From contig NW_004624882.1 of the NCBI RefSeq assembly GCF_000247695.1, positions 94,663 through 158,662 of the forward strand: 64,000 nt of DNA, read 5' to 3'. Both the position numbers and the translations under genes were made by a program. This DNA is from Heterocephalus glaber (taxonomy: Eukaryota; Chordata; Mammalia; Rodentia; Bathyergidae). Positions 24,861-37,544 of this stretch are shown one piece after another (the stretch's first letter is position 1; every line of letters starts with the position of its first letter). A model generated the notes under the pieces. That model did no database searches. It worked only from the letters and a program-made list of their open reading frames with translations, and had not been told where the DNA came from.

Positions 24861-25324
24861 TGTGTTAGCTTTTCATTGCTGTGATAAAATATCTGCAGTA
24901 ACAATTTAAAGGAAGAATGGTTTATTTTGATTCCTAGTTTCAGAGGTTTCAGTTCATAGTTGGCTGGCTCCATTGCTTTCAGGCCTGTGGTGAGGCAGAA
25001 ACATCATGGCGGAAGGGTGTGGCAGAGCAACGCTTCTCGCCTCAGAATAGCCAGAAGCAGAGACAAGGAAAGAGCCAGGGAGGAAAAGGTCTGGAGCTAG
25101 ATAACAGTCCTCAAACTCACGCTATGGCCCATTCCTTTCAGTTAGGCCCCGCCTCCTGTTTCCATTACCCCCAGTGAGGCCAGCAAATTACCGTCTCACT
25201 AATGATCCACTTGCTGAAGGTAGAGTCCTCGTGATCCAATCGCTTCTCAGAAAAAAACTATCAGCTGGAAGCCAAACCTTTAGCACAAGACTTTGGTGGG
25301 ACACTTCAAATCCAAACCATAACA
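24861..25324 (-). mobile_element. MaLR-type solo LTR (reverse)
   Basis: On the reverse strand it starts TGTTATGGTTTGGATTTGAA and ends in the AAAGCTAACACA-type terminus. Flanking 5-mers GCCAT (24856-24860) and ACCAT (25325-25329) match at four of five positions. Confidence 0.8.
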
Positions 25325-25394
25325 ACCATAAATGTCCCAAATCGGAGACAAATTTGGATGATAATTAGAACTGTGTTAATTCTCCACATGAAGT

Positions 25395-25770
25395 AGCCCA
25401 TTTAAACCTCACATCAACTCCAAGCTGGATGTTAATGCCAACTGCATTTTCAGGTGGGATTCAGTGAGAAATAGTAAGTTGCTCAATGTTAAACAGCTAG
25501 GAAGTGGAAGAATGAGTTTTTGAATGCATATAGACTCTACAGCCTTACTCTATAAATCAAGGTTTCTTCACCCCAGCACCTTGAAATTTGCAGCCAGCTA
25601 ATTCTTTGTTTTGAGGGCTTCCCTTTGCATTGCTAAATGTTTAACAGCATCCCTGGCCTCTACCTACTGGATTTCAAAAGGAACTCCTCAGTAGTAATAA
25701 TCAAAAATATTCCCGATATTGCCAAACATCTCCTAGTGGACCAAACTGCTTCCAATTGAGAGCCATTGCT
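25395..25770. repeat. MIR-like relic, then reverse MER5A-like hAT relic
   Basis: 25395-25560 resembles a MIR SINE (loss of the A and B boxes, conserved core). 25563-25770 is a reversed MER5A-type element: 'aacagcatccctggcctctacc' and the 'ccaattgagagccattg' end. Confidence 0.6.
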
Positions 25771-26634
25771 ATTGGGGGTTAGGAGTTAGGCCCAGAGATT
25801 AAATTTGCCAATCTATGACAACCAGTAAATAAACCTGTATTTAAACCATCCTGTATTTAAACCTACAATGTCCTGACACCATACACTAGTATTCTATTTT
25901 GATCAACATGGTCGGGGCGGGGGGGCGGGGGAGGCAGAATAAAAGAAAACAAGATTATTCTTTTGGAATAATTTGCTCCTATTTAAAGCTAAAGAACACA
26001 GAAATGATCCCTAAAGACTGTTTTTTTTTTAATAAAAAAAAACAAGTTTGTTAAATATTATTAAAGAAACTGTCTCTAAAGTACTGAGCTTAACTAACAA
26101 GCAGAAATGTTCTATAAAGCAGTGTTTCTAAAACTCAGCTGCACATAATGAGCTTTTAAAATACTGGCGTCTGGTCTCTCCCCCAAGAGATGCTAGCCTA
26201 ATTGGTCTGGGATGTGTCCTGGGCTTAGGGTTTAAAGCCTCACCAAGTGCTTCTACCATGAATCCAAAGCTAACAAGCACTGTTATAAAGGATTAAACTA
26301 GTACTTTATGAGTCTTATCAACTGTGTATGTTAAATCGATTGTACATTTAGTTTAATAAAAAAAGATGCCTAATAAACAGTACATCCATTATTGTCAATA
26401 TTCATTGAACTACTAATCATCAAATGTGTAGCTATCCATAGCATTCATCCTACATCCAGAAGGCAAAGTATTCTCTAGTTCTTAACCTTTGGGCCATCTT
26501 GTTTCCCATCATCATTTCCAACAGAAAATGAGCAAAAAGGATTTTTTAAAATATTGATTATTTCATAATTTTTTGCAACACTGTAGAAGTGTGTTGAGAT
26601 AATTTTTTAAATTATTGTATAAAATATAATTTGG
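25771..26634. other. Intergenic; G-rich tract and hAT relic
   Basis: A short G-rich tract lies at 25911-25934. 26118-26280 resembles a MER58/MER20-type hAT element ('gtttctaaaactcagctgcac', 'attggtctgggatgtg'). No gene. Confidence 0.45.
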
Positions 26635-26635
26635 A

Positions 26636-26787
26636 GCCGGACGTGGTGGTACATGCCTGTAATGCCAGCACTCGGGAGGCTGAGGCAGGAGGAACATCAC
26701 AAGTCCAAGGCCAGCTGAGGTTTCATAGTGAGTTCGAGGCAAGCCTAAACTGCATAGTGAGACCCTGTCTCAAAAATAAATAAATAA
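26636..26787 (+). repeat. B1-type SINE with internal duplication
   Basis: 7SL-derived 'gccggacgtggtggtacatg' and 'tgaggcagg', a partly repeated 'catagtgag' module and an (AAAT)n tail. Flanking 12-mers ATATAATTTGGA (26624-26635) and ATATGATTTGGA (26788-26799) differ at one base. Confidence 0.9.
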
Positions 26788-26799
26788 ATATGATTTGGA

Positions 26800-29295
26800 A
26801 TGATTTCAGGGCTCGCGACACTTTGTTTTGGATTATGCCAATATGTTCAATTAGATAATTTTCCAAAAAGTTAACCTTATCTCTACCACTTTGACTAATC
26901 CAGAATTCAACGCATGCATCAGTTTCTAAAATGTAATTTATTCAGGTAACAACAAAACATTTTAAACTTTCAAACTATGGAAGAGTTTACCATTTGCTCA
27001 AGCAGCTTTCCATTACACTATCTAAAAAATCTGGCCTAAGCTAGACACGATCCTCCAAGTATCCTTTTTATCATTCCTTGGACACTTCATACCTGCATAT
27101 GGTAATCAATAAAACATTTTTGACATTCAAATCATTTCTTCAGTATTCACAATCATTTCTAGTCACATTGAACAAAAATTTATCCAGCAATAAGCATTGA
27201 TGGTCATTTCTCATACTAAATAGTCAGAGCTCAGAACATGAACCCCCAAACAAGGCAGCTTGGCAATTGAGAAAACTGCAGAAGTAGGAAAGTTGTCCTC
27301 ACCTTCTCCCACCACTCTCTTCTGAAGCAGGCCATCAAACCAACAAAGGTCATTCTCTGATCCTCTCTCTACTTTCTTCCTGAAGGCCCTCATGTGATCC
27401 ACAAAAGGAAGAAATGTCCCATAGAGAGGCCAAGAAGAATCTAAACAAACAGGCTTTGTAGGTTACTCCAGTGTGGGACCATTAGAACATACACTTTTGT
27501 CCTCCAATCATACTTCTTCACAACCATCCATTAAAATACAGTTTTCCCTGGGTCATTGGGTTTTCATTTCTGAAAGCTCCTACCTTACATAAAAAATTAT
27601 ACTAGTAAATTTGTTGTAATTTTATCTGATTAATCTATTTTTATAAGAGGGGTATCAGTAATGAATCTTGTGATGGGTGAAGAAGGAAATCCTTTCTCCC
27701 CTACAAAGACCCATTTTTCACACATTTGTCCATGGAATCTGCAAGCCTCTTGAGAAATAAGGAATAGAAACTAAAAGTAAGGTCCCATTACAAGTGTTCT
27801 TTCAACGAGTACTCTGAAGATTAGGGAGTGGGTTTGCTTATTTTGTTTTGTTGTTGTGGCCAATTTTATTGGGTATGTTTTGGAGGAAAGAGAACAGTTG
27901 AAGATATGTTTTCCCAGTCCCAGAGTGTACATAAATCCTTCAAGAGTGGGGTAGAGTTCAACAAATTATGGTAGAAACTCTTCAAAAGAGCGCCTCCACA
28001 TCCATTAGGCTGTGGTTGAACTGGAGTTTTAATTTAGACACCAGAACTAAAGGAAAATACCACTGACCTTGGGTAGCAGAAACATCTGAATTTATATAAC
28101 ACCTATATTAACAGTCATGCATAATTACATCTTAATTGCAGGAATGGTCTGCTCTACTCCTACAGTTAATTATTTTGCAAAAAGGAAAAATATGAGGTTA
28201 AGGAGTAGAAATACATGCTTCTTATGAATCTCAACAAATCTAGGAAACTGCTTTATATGTTCAAAATATATATGCCTTATTTTTAAAATATGTGTTACTT
28301 ATTGTTGGCCAAAAGAAAAGACACTTACATGGCATAAATTATTATTCTCAAATGTGTTTTGTATACTTTCCACTTTTCCTCATCCTGTTGTTTCTCAACT
28401 GGAAGTAAATTCTGTCCAGTCTAAAGTCTATGAATGGGCAGGGTGAAGTGACATGAAAAGAGAAGGGAGTTGATGCAAACGTGAGGGCTTTTATAACTGT
28501 TGGTCACTTGACTCTGCTTTCCGTTTTCATTGATTTGTTGACATTGGCTGGATTTACTACTACTATGCTGTGTTTCAGGGAGCCAGTGTTCTGTGTTCCC
28601 TGCAGCAACGTGTCCCTTCTACACAGGTCTTTGAAACCTCTCCATATACAGGAAACAGCCAAGCGCTGAGAAGTGAGTGGAAGTACCTTAGAGCAACCAC
28701 AACAGATATCTCGGGTCACCATAGAATATCGTGAGGCCAAAAACCCTTTGGAGCCCTCCAAGCATAATCCTAGTAAGCTCAGTTGTGTGATTTTTTTAAC
28801 ATGGAACATTAGAAGCAGCAAATTTGTTGGGAAGATAGAAGACAACACTTGAAAGGCTGAAGGAAAGAAGAGGGTAAAACAATAAAAAAGAACCTGTCAA
28901 AATAAGAACCAAACAATCAAAAATCAAAAGAGATTGGATCGTGCAATATACAGGTAAATAACCCCATACTTGAACAGCATATAAGGACATCATTGCGATC
29001 TAGTGTGAGGTAAGTGTGAGCTACACAGAAAAGAAACCGATAGAGAAGACAGGAAAGTTCAGAGTACATTTTTTAAAGATTTGTATCAAAACTGTTTCAT
29101 TGTTGTCTTTGTGTTTTGGGAGTAACATCAGTGAATGAGGAAAGAAAAGGATTCACAAGTCATTTAAATATTCCATTTCTTCCCTAACATACTGGATAAA
29201 TTAGGCATTACTAAATTTCAAGCTAAGCATGAAAATCTCTTTCTAAGTGTTTGTTCTGCAAATATCACTAAAATAGTAATGTGATTTAGAAAGGG

Positions 29296-29296
<1 letters not shown>
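26800..29296. other. Intergenic, no gene seen
   Basis: AT-rich sequence with only short unsupported frames (largest 114 codons, reverse, 28504-28848, no recognisable domain). Confidence 0.3.

Positions 29297-29298
<2 letters not shown>

Positions 29299-29331
<33 letters not shown>
29299..29331. repeat. (GA)n microsatellite
   Basis: Near-perfect GA dinucleotide run. Confidence 0.95.
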
Positions 29332-29334
<3 letters not shown>

Positions 29335-29439
29335 CCAACATGATATGTTAAGGATCATTAAAATTTCAGCTCTTTTGCCATTTTTCCCAATCACATATGC
29401 TCTCAGTTTCTATATAGTTATTAATACAACATATGTTCT

Positions 29440-29690
29440 ACTATCATTTTACTTATCATGCATCACTTACTTTCCATGCACCTATATAATATCCATGATT
29501 TTTACTTTGACAGCTGCCTAATAGTCCATATTGCAAAAAGGCTTCTCATTTCACTAATTGTCCATAAACAATGCAGTAATAAACATCTTTGTGTATATAG
29601 CTATTCTGTCCTTTTATAGCTTTGAATCATTATCAAAAGATAAATTCCCCTAAAATGGAATGAGAAATAAATCTAAAGCAATGTAAGAAA
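29440..29690 (-). mobile_element. Old L1 fragment (reverse)
   Basis: Contains 'ctaatagtccatattgc' and 'acaatgcagtaataaacatc', the reverse of a standard late L1 block. Highly diverged. Confidence 0.5.
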
Positions 29691-29772
29691 TATATTTGAA
29701 GAGTTACTTGCCTTATAAGGTTGTGGTAAAAATAAGATATTCCTCTCTGTTTTGATTTTGTTTTCTCTTGGT

Positions 29773-29942
29773 GTTTTGTTTTGTTTTGTTGGGGTTTGTT
29801 TGTTTGTTTGTTTGTTGAGATGGGGTCTCACTATGCAGTCCAGGCTGGCCTTGAACTCACTATGGAAAACAGGCTGACCTTGAACTCGTGGCGGTCTTCC
29901 TACCTCAGCCTCCCAAGTGCTGGGATGTGCCACCATGCCCAG
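29773..29942 (-). repeat. B1-type SINE (reverse)
   Basis: T/G-rich tail, then the reverse of the B1 body, with 'ccttgaactcactatgg' and 'ccttgaactcgtggcgg' showing the internal duplication, and 'tcccaagtgctgggatg'. Confidence 0.9.
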
Positions 29943-31661
29943 TTTAAGACACTCTTCTCTGGATTAGTAGAAATCTAACCTCTAACTTGGACCTGGCTTT
30001 CTTCTGGCACTCTGAACTATCCAAGAGCTCAGAGACTCATTCAGTCCAACACTCGGCAGAGGGAAAACTAGAGAATCTGACCACCATCCAGTAGATACTT
30101 CACCATGGGTACTGTTGCTTCAGTTACTCCTGAACTGTAGCACAGGTGATGGACCATGCATGTGATGAGTAGGGTGCCCATGGCTCTTATACTATAAACA
30201 AACAAAGCCCATCTGTAAAGAGGGTCCAGTGAGCATCATTGTTCCTCTATGAACAGACAAAGGAAGAGAGGGACTCTGAGAGGTAGTGACACAAAGGGAC
30301 AGATCTAGAATAGAGTTCATCCATTCCACCACATGAGCCCATTGTGTACAATACCCATCCCAAGAAAAGTTTGACTGTGGAGGGGGCATTATTAACTGAC
30401 TTCTGTTCATCTCTATGGAGGACATTGCATATTATAGGTAGATGTGCTTTACTTCTTCTCATGACCCCTAAAATAAAAACATATCATATGTGAAATTATT
30501 CTGGAAGAAAGCATCACACATTGTTGGGCTCAAACAACATAGCCAGTAGAAATTAACAGTATTACTTAGAGATTGATTTTAACCTAATTTCTGAGGCGTT
30601 GAAGATGTAATAATTTAAACAAAGAATAAAAGAATAGAAAAAGAATAGAATTGGAATAGTAAAAGAATAGAGTTGGAAATAGGGTAATAAAACATCACCT
30701 AGAAACAATACATTACTGAACTTTAGGTGTATAGTCAGGCACATTTGCATGTAAGTAACATACATCACTACAGTGTCTGACTGGGAAATTAAGGAACTTC
30801 CTTCCAACTTTATAAGTACAGATTTCTCCATCAATAACTATGTTTCCTTGCGCCCTCTGCTGGATGAATATGGGTACTATTCTGTGAGGTTATCTGTGGA
30901 GACAATATAGTGCTTTAAAAGTAAAAATTTTCAATATTTGAATTCTTAGTAATAGTTAAAAAATTAATTGGTTCTATCCCACAGCAATCTTCTAATCCAC
31001 CTTTTAAATTACTAATAAAGAATCTGATCTACAAACATTCAAGACATTGCTAAAGATCAGCTCAATAGTGTTGAGTATTACCAGCTAAGTAACTCGTTAC
31101 TTCTCAAAAAGGAACTCATACTTTAAAAGAATAATATAAATATGGATTCATCCCTTGAGAATTTCCAACATCTCAATAAAATGCACAATGAAGCTTTTGA
31201 CTACAGTATTTAATTTTGTAAATACCCAGATTACCACAAGTATTTTTCTACTTCATTTCACAATTTCATTTAACCAGTATTTATTCCCAGGTAATGTACT
31301 GGATTTTGATGCCACACAACCAAACAAGATATGCTCCCAATCCTCCAGAATTTTATCTCTGATGGAAGATGGTGAGAAGTAAATTAACAACTGTAGAGTG
31401 TCATGTGTTGTGAACACTGGGATGTCCTAGATCCCTCAACAGGGGAATTGCTGCTCCAGTGGCAGAGAGCCATTTCGCTCAATATCACATCGTTTTCCAG
31501 GGGCCCACGTCCAAGGAGTGATCCATGTCTGGGAATAATAGCCCCACCCTCTCAGCCATACTTCCTACAACCCAAATGGCCCATTCTAGCTCCTGACACT
31601 CCCATGGGGTCCACCCAGGCTGTTGTTAAGATCACATCTGAGCTTGGTTCTTCTCTCAACC
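29943..31661. other. Intergenic; L2-like relic at 31250-31400
   Basis: No gene seen. 31250-31400 ('aaccagtatttattcccaggtaatgtactggat') resembles an L2/MIR tail. A 122-codon frame at 31403-31771 overlaps the next hAT relic and is not a gene. Confidence 0.35.
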
Positions 31662-31859
31662 CAGTGGTTTCCAACTGGGGGCAATTTGCTGCCCATCCCC
31701 AAGGAATTAGTAATGTTACAGGCTGGGGAGTGGAGTGCTACTGGCATCTAGAAGGTAGTAGCCAAGGGTGATGCACATCTCACAGTGCACAGGACAGCCC
31801 TCGCCATGAAAGGTCACCAGGTCCCTGATGTCAATACACCTCAGTTGAGAAACTGTTCT
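31662..31859 (+). repeat. MER5A-like hAT relic
   Basis: Starts cagtggtttccaactggggg, contains 'tactggcatctagaaggtag' and 'cacaggacagccc', and ends 'tcagttgagaaactg', giving short terminal inverted repeats. Full-length type. Confidence 0.75.
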
Positions 31860-32194
31860 ACCCAATCCTATTCCTTCCTTTCCCTTCCGGAGATGTTGGG
31901 CCCAAGATAATTCTTTACTAGCCCTTCTGCACCATAAACTGCATCACACAGTTGGCTTTCTAGGTAACAATTATACAACACTATCTTGATTTTATACATA
32001 TGGATGAGACAAGTCACTGCATGTATGAATTTACCATATGGAACAAAATTGGGAAAACAAGCACTGGATATAAGGAGTGGTTATTTAAAAGGAATGATGT
32101 GGAGACTGATTCTTATTATTTTTCTTTGTGTTTAAATTATCTGGGTTTTCCAAGATTTGAGTGTTTGTGTTTGCTCCTTTTTTCTTTCTTTTTG

Positions 32195-32330
32195 TTTGTT
32201 TGTTTTTTTGAGTAGGAAAAATTTATTGGGAGAAAGAAAGCTTCTGCCTAAGACAGACAGAAGGGGGGGACCGGAAAGTGGGTTGCCCACCCCACTTTTC
32301 AAAGATGTTTTATGAAACAATGTCACACAC
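32195..32330 (-). repeat. Retroposed polyadenylated 3' end
   Basis: On the reverse strand, GC-rich sequence leads to CCCAATAAA, about 14 bases, and then an A-rich (AAAC)n tail. This is the layout of a reverse-transcribed 3' end. The source transcript (host gene or LTR) is not recognised. Confidence 0.4.
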
Positions 32331-33220
32331 TAAAATTAAAGGCTAGACATTATGAACTCCTAAGGTACCTTTATAGGCCAACATGTATGTTCTCTTTAGA
32401 TGGCATGCTACTAAAGGATAACAAATAAGAGTTTTCTTTATGCCATTTAATGTCTTGTGATCAGATGAAGGTGTTTGACTGAAAGACTACTCCGTACTAA
32501 GATGGACATGTAAGTGTTTCAAAGAAAATGTCATCATGATTGTCATGCTAAAATACTATGTGTGCCTTTTGATCTTAAGTTTTTCTATATAATATATAAC
32601 TGATGTCTGTTAACATTCTGCAGGGATTCAACTACTAAAACAACTGTGGTTGATAAAATATATTTCAAAAGTGCTTTAATGTCCAGATGAAATTATACTA
32701 GTTAAGCTCACTGCTCCTACCAAAATACTTATGTCACTTATCTTCTCTTCTGGGTATTCAACAACTAAAGTTTGGAGACCAAAACTAGAAAGGTAACTGG
32801 GCTAAGAGGACAGCCAATATTTTGTCCCTGGCCCCTCAAGGTCAACAAAGATCCAGGACACAAAGGAACCTTTCCTACAGGATCCTACATCTTTGGTCAG
32901 TCACTCAACCTCCTGAGTAGGGAGATTCCTGGGCACCAGAGGACAAATGTACCATGTGCCAAAGGAGGGTCACCAAGAGGGAAAAATCTCCCATGCTTTC
33001 ACTGAAAGCAGCATGGTCAAGCAAGGCCGTGACCCATCCTGATGGCTGACACTGACAGAGGAGCTGAGAGGCTCTATGCATGGTTCCAAAGTAATGCCTG
33101 AGGAGACTTAACTGACCTTGACAGATAGCAAGAGGTTCATACTGATTGACACAGGTCTCACTTTAACTTGGTCTTAAACACCCGGTGTTTGTTTCTTTTT
33201 ATTTTTGCAGTAAGCACATG
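32331..33220. other. Intergenic, no gene seen
   Basis: No recognisable element. Confidence 0.3.
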
Positions 33221-33769
33221 CTACTTTTGCAGTCTGAGAGGGCTATAATTGCAAAGAAGGAGGGCATTGTTGATGGTATCAAATACTGCAGAGAGGCCAA
33301 AGAATAGTAGATCCAATAGACTAGTGGGCAGTAGATTGAATGTGACAGTGACATGGGAAGACAGTTGTACAGAAATGGGTGTGCTGGAAGAGAAACTGCA
33401 GTGGGATGAGAAGAAAAAAGGGAAGGAATAAAGGTAGCCCACTTTAACAGAAGGATGACCAGGAAGAGAAACAGAATAGTAAGGAGAGGGGGATGAAAAG
33501 ATCAACCTAAACTTTTTTAAGGTCAGAGAATCTGAACCAGCTTGATGCTGATGGAGAAGGACTAGAAAAGAGAGAGGCGATGATAGGAGACATGCATAAT
33601 TGAGAATGAGGCATCTGTGAAGGTGGGGGTAAGATCCAGAGAGTAACACGATTGGATTGGCCTGGGCAGAAGCAAAGCTACGGCCTTCACTGAAATGAAA
33701 GATACAAAGTGCAGAGTGGAAACAGCGATACATTTCAAAGTGATGAAATGTGTGCCTGGTCGTCTTCAT
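33221..33769 (-). mobile_element. Ancient L2/CR1-type LINE reverse transcriptase relic
   Basis: A 182-codon open stretch on the reverse strand ends in LLDLLFFGLSAVFDTINNAL-like residues. This resembles the 'LDLSAAFDTVDHSLLL' motif of L2/CR1-type non-LTR reverse transcriptases. No other reverse transcriptase motifs are seen and similarity is low, so this is an inactive fragment, not a gene. Confidence 0.5.
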
Positions 33770-34459
33770 CAGTAGGAAGTGAGACTGTCTTCTGAAAGAC
33801 AGGGTCTGGCTAGTAGGGCAGGAGCTTGAGAAGAAGGTGAAATCAAAGAGAAATTACAGGAGAGGACCTGATCAGGGGCCTGAAGCCAGGCCCTGCTGGA
33901 CAGTAGTCCTGGAAAATTGCCCTTTTCTGTACCCAGCTTTGAAGTAAGAACTCAGAACTGTATGCAGGTGGTTTGGGGCCACTTACTTAACCCAGATGAG
34001 GGAACTGGTTCCGAACCACTTTCTGCACAATACTCGGGTGGCACATGGGTCACGGGCAGGATTGAGGGTAGATCCAAAAAGCCCATGAGATTAGCTATGG
34101 CTTCCCACACCTGGCAGGATCATCCCTCTCTGTGCATCCTTGAGGGGAAACTTAGCTATGGAGTCTGGGATTATTCTGTGCTCCTTCCTGTGCTGGGTGC
34201 CAGCCTCTGTAGATTTCCTTAGTATGAGAGATGTCACTGCCTTTCAGAATCCTCTGTAAATTTTCTCTCCTATTATTTGGGAGCAGAGTTCTGCAAAGTA
34301 TAAAAAGAGGACACGTCCTGCTGCATCTGTGCCCTCGTTTGTTCCCAAGCACCATCACCCCATCTGTCTCAGATCCACGTCACTTCCCGGAAACAGAGAC
34401 TACTGTGACATACCGTACTGCCTTAGCAGACCAAGGGATTTTAGGTCCTTTGTAGAAAG
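33770..34459. other. Intergenic, no gene seen
   Basis: No recognisable element; short frames only. Confidence 0.3.
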
Positions 34460-34649
34460 GACTGATTCTCAACCCAGGGCAATTTTGTACTCCCACAGGG
34501 GTCATTAGGTCACATATTTGATTGCCACAAATTGGGGGGCGGGCAGTGACTGGACACCAGGTGTGCTTCTAAATATTCTACCATGCACAGGGCAGCCTCC
34601 ACCAAGAATTATCCAGCCCCAAATGTATAGTGTCAAAGATGAGAAATCA
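34460..34649 (+). repeat. MER5A-like hAT relic
   Basis: 'gactgattctcaaccc', 'atgcacagggcagcc' and 'gaattatccagcccc' blocks in the usual MER5A order. Confidence 0.7.
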
Positions 34650-35212
34650 TGTTTTAAAGAATCCTCATTTGAAAGAATCCTTTAAAGTATCACTGTAATC
34701 CATCTAAAGATTCTTTATAAATTTGGTGTTTAACCATGGGGCAAATGAAAGAAAATACCATACAAAAGTGAGGAAAATAGGATTTATAAATTCCCAGCAG
34801 GTGGCGCTAAAACACAAGTAACAATCCAACATCCTTTGGCCTCCATTTCAGAATCCAGTTCCTCTACTTTGTCACCCTCTGGAAAAATAATATCCAATCT
34901 TTTCGAATAGGGGTCTCACCTTTTAGGTGCTTGGTGTTCCCCACCAACAGAATTTTTATGCAAGTGAATTAAAATGAATAATGACGACAGCCAGGAAGAT
35001 GGACGAATAGAGCCAACTCCTCAATCAGCAGCAGAAGTTCGATTCTCCATAGCAACAAAAGCGTGGGAGAATCTGCTAGCTTCTTGTCTCCCTTAGGCAA
35101 CTTTTGGCGAGGCACCTGGTCATAAACTCCAAGGTTCCTTTATCCTTAAGATGGCCAAGTAATGACCTCAGACCACTAGTGAGATATAAGCAAAAGTGTG
35201 GGCAACTCCTAA
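34650..35212. other. Intergenic, no gene seen
   Basis: No recognisable element. Confidence 0.3.
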
Positions 35213-35422
35213 GGCAATGTTTCTTAATAGGTGGAGTGACTGCCCTCAGGTGACATTTGGCAATACATAGGGACATTTTTAGTTGACAGATATGGGGCAT
35301 GCCAGTGGCATCTAGTGAATAGAGGCCAGGGATGCTGCTAAATATCTTACAGTAATAGGACAACTTCAGAACACACAATTATCCAGCCCCAAGTGTGAAT
35401 AGTGCCAAGGTATAGAAACTCT
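35213..35422 (+). repeat. MER5A-like hAT relic
   Basis: 'caggtgacatttggcaatac', 'gccagtggcatctagtg', 'ggccagggatgctgctaaat' and 'aattatccagcccc' in order. Confidence 0.8.
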
Positions 35423-35699
35423 ACCTTAGAGGGAAGATAATGCTCCTGTTTCTCCTTCATCCCTTCCCACTGGCTGGCTTTGCAATGGTGTGCCATCTTG
35501 GACCATATGGGCCAAGGCAAGAAACCGGGCAAGGTAGAGCTACAAATAGGTAGAATTTGACTCTTTAGTCCCATGGAGCTGCCATACTGCTCTGGACTCC
35601 TTACAGGCAGACTGCCAAGAGAGACAGAAATATACTTCTCAAGGATTTGAGCCTCTCTTCTTCTGAGTCTCTGTGACCACAGCAAAGTAATAGTAATAC

Positions 35700-35870
35700 T
35701 AGATAACACTATAAATATGCAAGAAATGCATGGAGGAGGGCGGGTAGGAGGGGAAGGGGGAGTAAATTAAAATTTGTTATGTACATGTACCAAGTCCCCA
35801 CAAAGAATGTAATCATTGTGTACTGCAAACCTGTACAATAAAAATAAAATTTTGAATTAATTTTAAAATA
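35700..35870 (+). mobile_element. L1 3' tail
   Basis: G-rich purine tract (35728-35763), 'gttatgtacatgtaccaag', then 'cctgtacaataaaaataaaa'. An (AT/AC)-rich simple repeat follows at 35868-35925. Confidence 0.7.
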
Positions 35871-36254
35871 CATATATACATATATATATACTCTGTCCAT
35901 ATGTGTATGTGTATATTTTTTCATAGTATTCCAGGAACTGCTGCTTCTTCAAAAGATACCTACTTGAACCTTGCCTTGTTCATTTCCCATGGGCGCCTCA
36001 CCTCTTTTCCCTTTTATCATACCCCTCTTCTCCTTCCTTCCTCTCTTGGTGCTGGTTTCTTCCCTGAGGCAAAGGCCCCAATTGATTTACCATCCTCAAT
36101 ACACACCTGACTTTTCCCAGAAGACACTGCACTCCTACCACCACCCCCTTCTATACAGAGATAACTGGCTTCCTACCACATACCCTTTCTGAACAGTGAA
36201 GGAACAATCTTGTCTAAAATAACCCTCTCAATGGTAGGAAACAGGGACACAGAC

Positions 36255-36400
36255 TTTGTGGAGCTGGGAAGTGGATCTAAGGATGGGGAGAGAAAGCAGG
36301 GAGGGAAGGAGAAGTATAAATGATCAAAATATGATATGTACATGTACCTATACCCCACGATGAATATATTCATTATGTATCACAGAGATATAAAATTTTT
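36255..36400 (+). mobile_element. L1 3' tail
   Basis: Purine tract followed by 'gatatgtacatgtacc' and 'cattatgtatcacagagata', ending A-rich. Confidence 0.5.
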
Positions 36401-37544
36401 GAGTTTTATAACAATGCAAAATAAAATAATTCCCTTCAGTATATACAGTTTCAGGCCCTTATTCTACTATATTTTCTTTACATAATTTACCATAACATAA
36501 AATTGTACTATTTCACTTATTATCGTTGCTCTAGCCAACAACCTTATGAGATCAAAAACTGTCTTGTTCACCACAGTATATCCAGTAAATACCACTCCCA
36601 AATAGAATCATAAACATGCCGCACATATAATTGTAAATGTTCTAATGGCCACATTAATATAATGATGAAACTAATATTAACAGTTTAGCCTTAACAGTCC
36701 TTCCCTCGCGTGTTATCACTATTCTTTTTAATTTGAGATATTTTATATTTTTTCATACTATTTCTTCACGATGCGGTGTTTAATTCACCTTGACAGCACG
36801 CCAGTTTTCAGACACATGCCCCTTGTGTCCACCACAGTGGACAATACAGATGTAGAATAGTACATGGCACCCAGCAGGTATCTAGTATATATTTGTTTTA
36901 AAAAGTCTTCTGTACTACTTTGATGCTTCTATAGCCTAGGAATAATATGGTAATAATGTCCAACCATTGATACTAATTCTTAGCCATTTTCTCTCGTTGA
37001 ACATTGTTTCCAATTTTTACTTTTTAGAATAATTCTGCAATAAATATCCGGTTCGTGCCTATTTTTCCCTGAAATAAATTCCCACCAAGTATGCCACCCC
37101 TTTGAAGCCACCACTTTTTGCCAAGTTAGCCCAAAAAAGATGTTCCACTTAAACGTCCAGTGGTTTATGTTTGGCTATTAAGGGCTCTCCTGCGACACTA
37201 ACAGGACAGGTATTGTTAATGATTATTATGACAAAAATATTACTATGTACTATTTTTTGTCTGCTATAATGAACCCCATACATTAGGTTATAAACATCTC
37301 AGGGATCAGAAACACCAGGTTGATTAGGTTACACAAACTAAACACTGAAATCACACTCAAGACTCAGAACTGGGTCAATCTATTTTCAAAGCATGGGCGT
37401 TCTGTACTCCCCGTTTTTGGTTAACAAAAAAAGTAGAAAGAAGGAAAGAACCGGCCAAATAAAGACAACGACACAGTTGAGGGCAGGGTAAAAAGTTAAA
37501 AGCAGAAGCGACCCTCGCCTTCCCGTCCTGCCACACCCATGGGT
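36401..37544. other. Intergenic; old reverse L1 fragment at 36940-37100
   Basis: 36940-37100 carries 'acattgtttccaatttttac' and 'ctgcaataaatatccgg', the reverse of a late L1 block. Otherwise no element or gene. Confidence 0.4.

Noticed and set aside
31403..31771. 122-codon forward frame
   Set aside because: Half of it is a MER5A-like relic; no protein family recognised.
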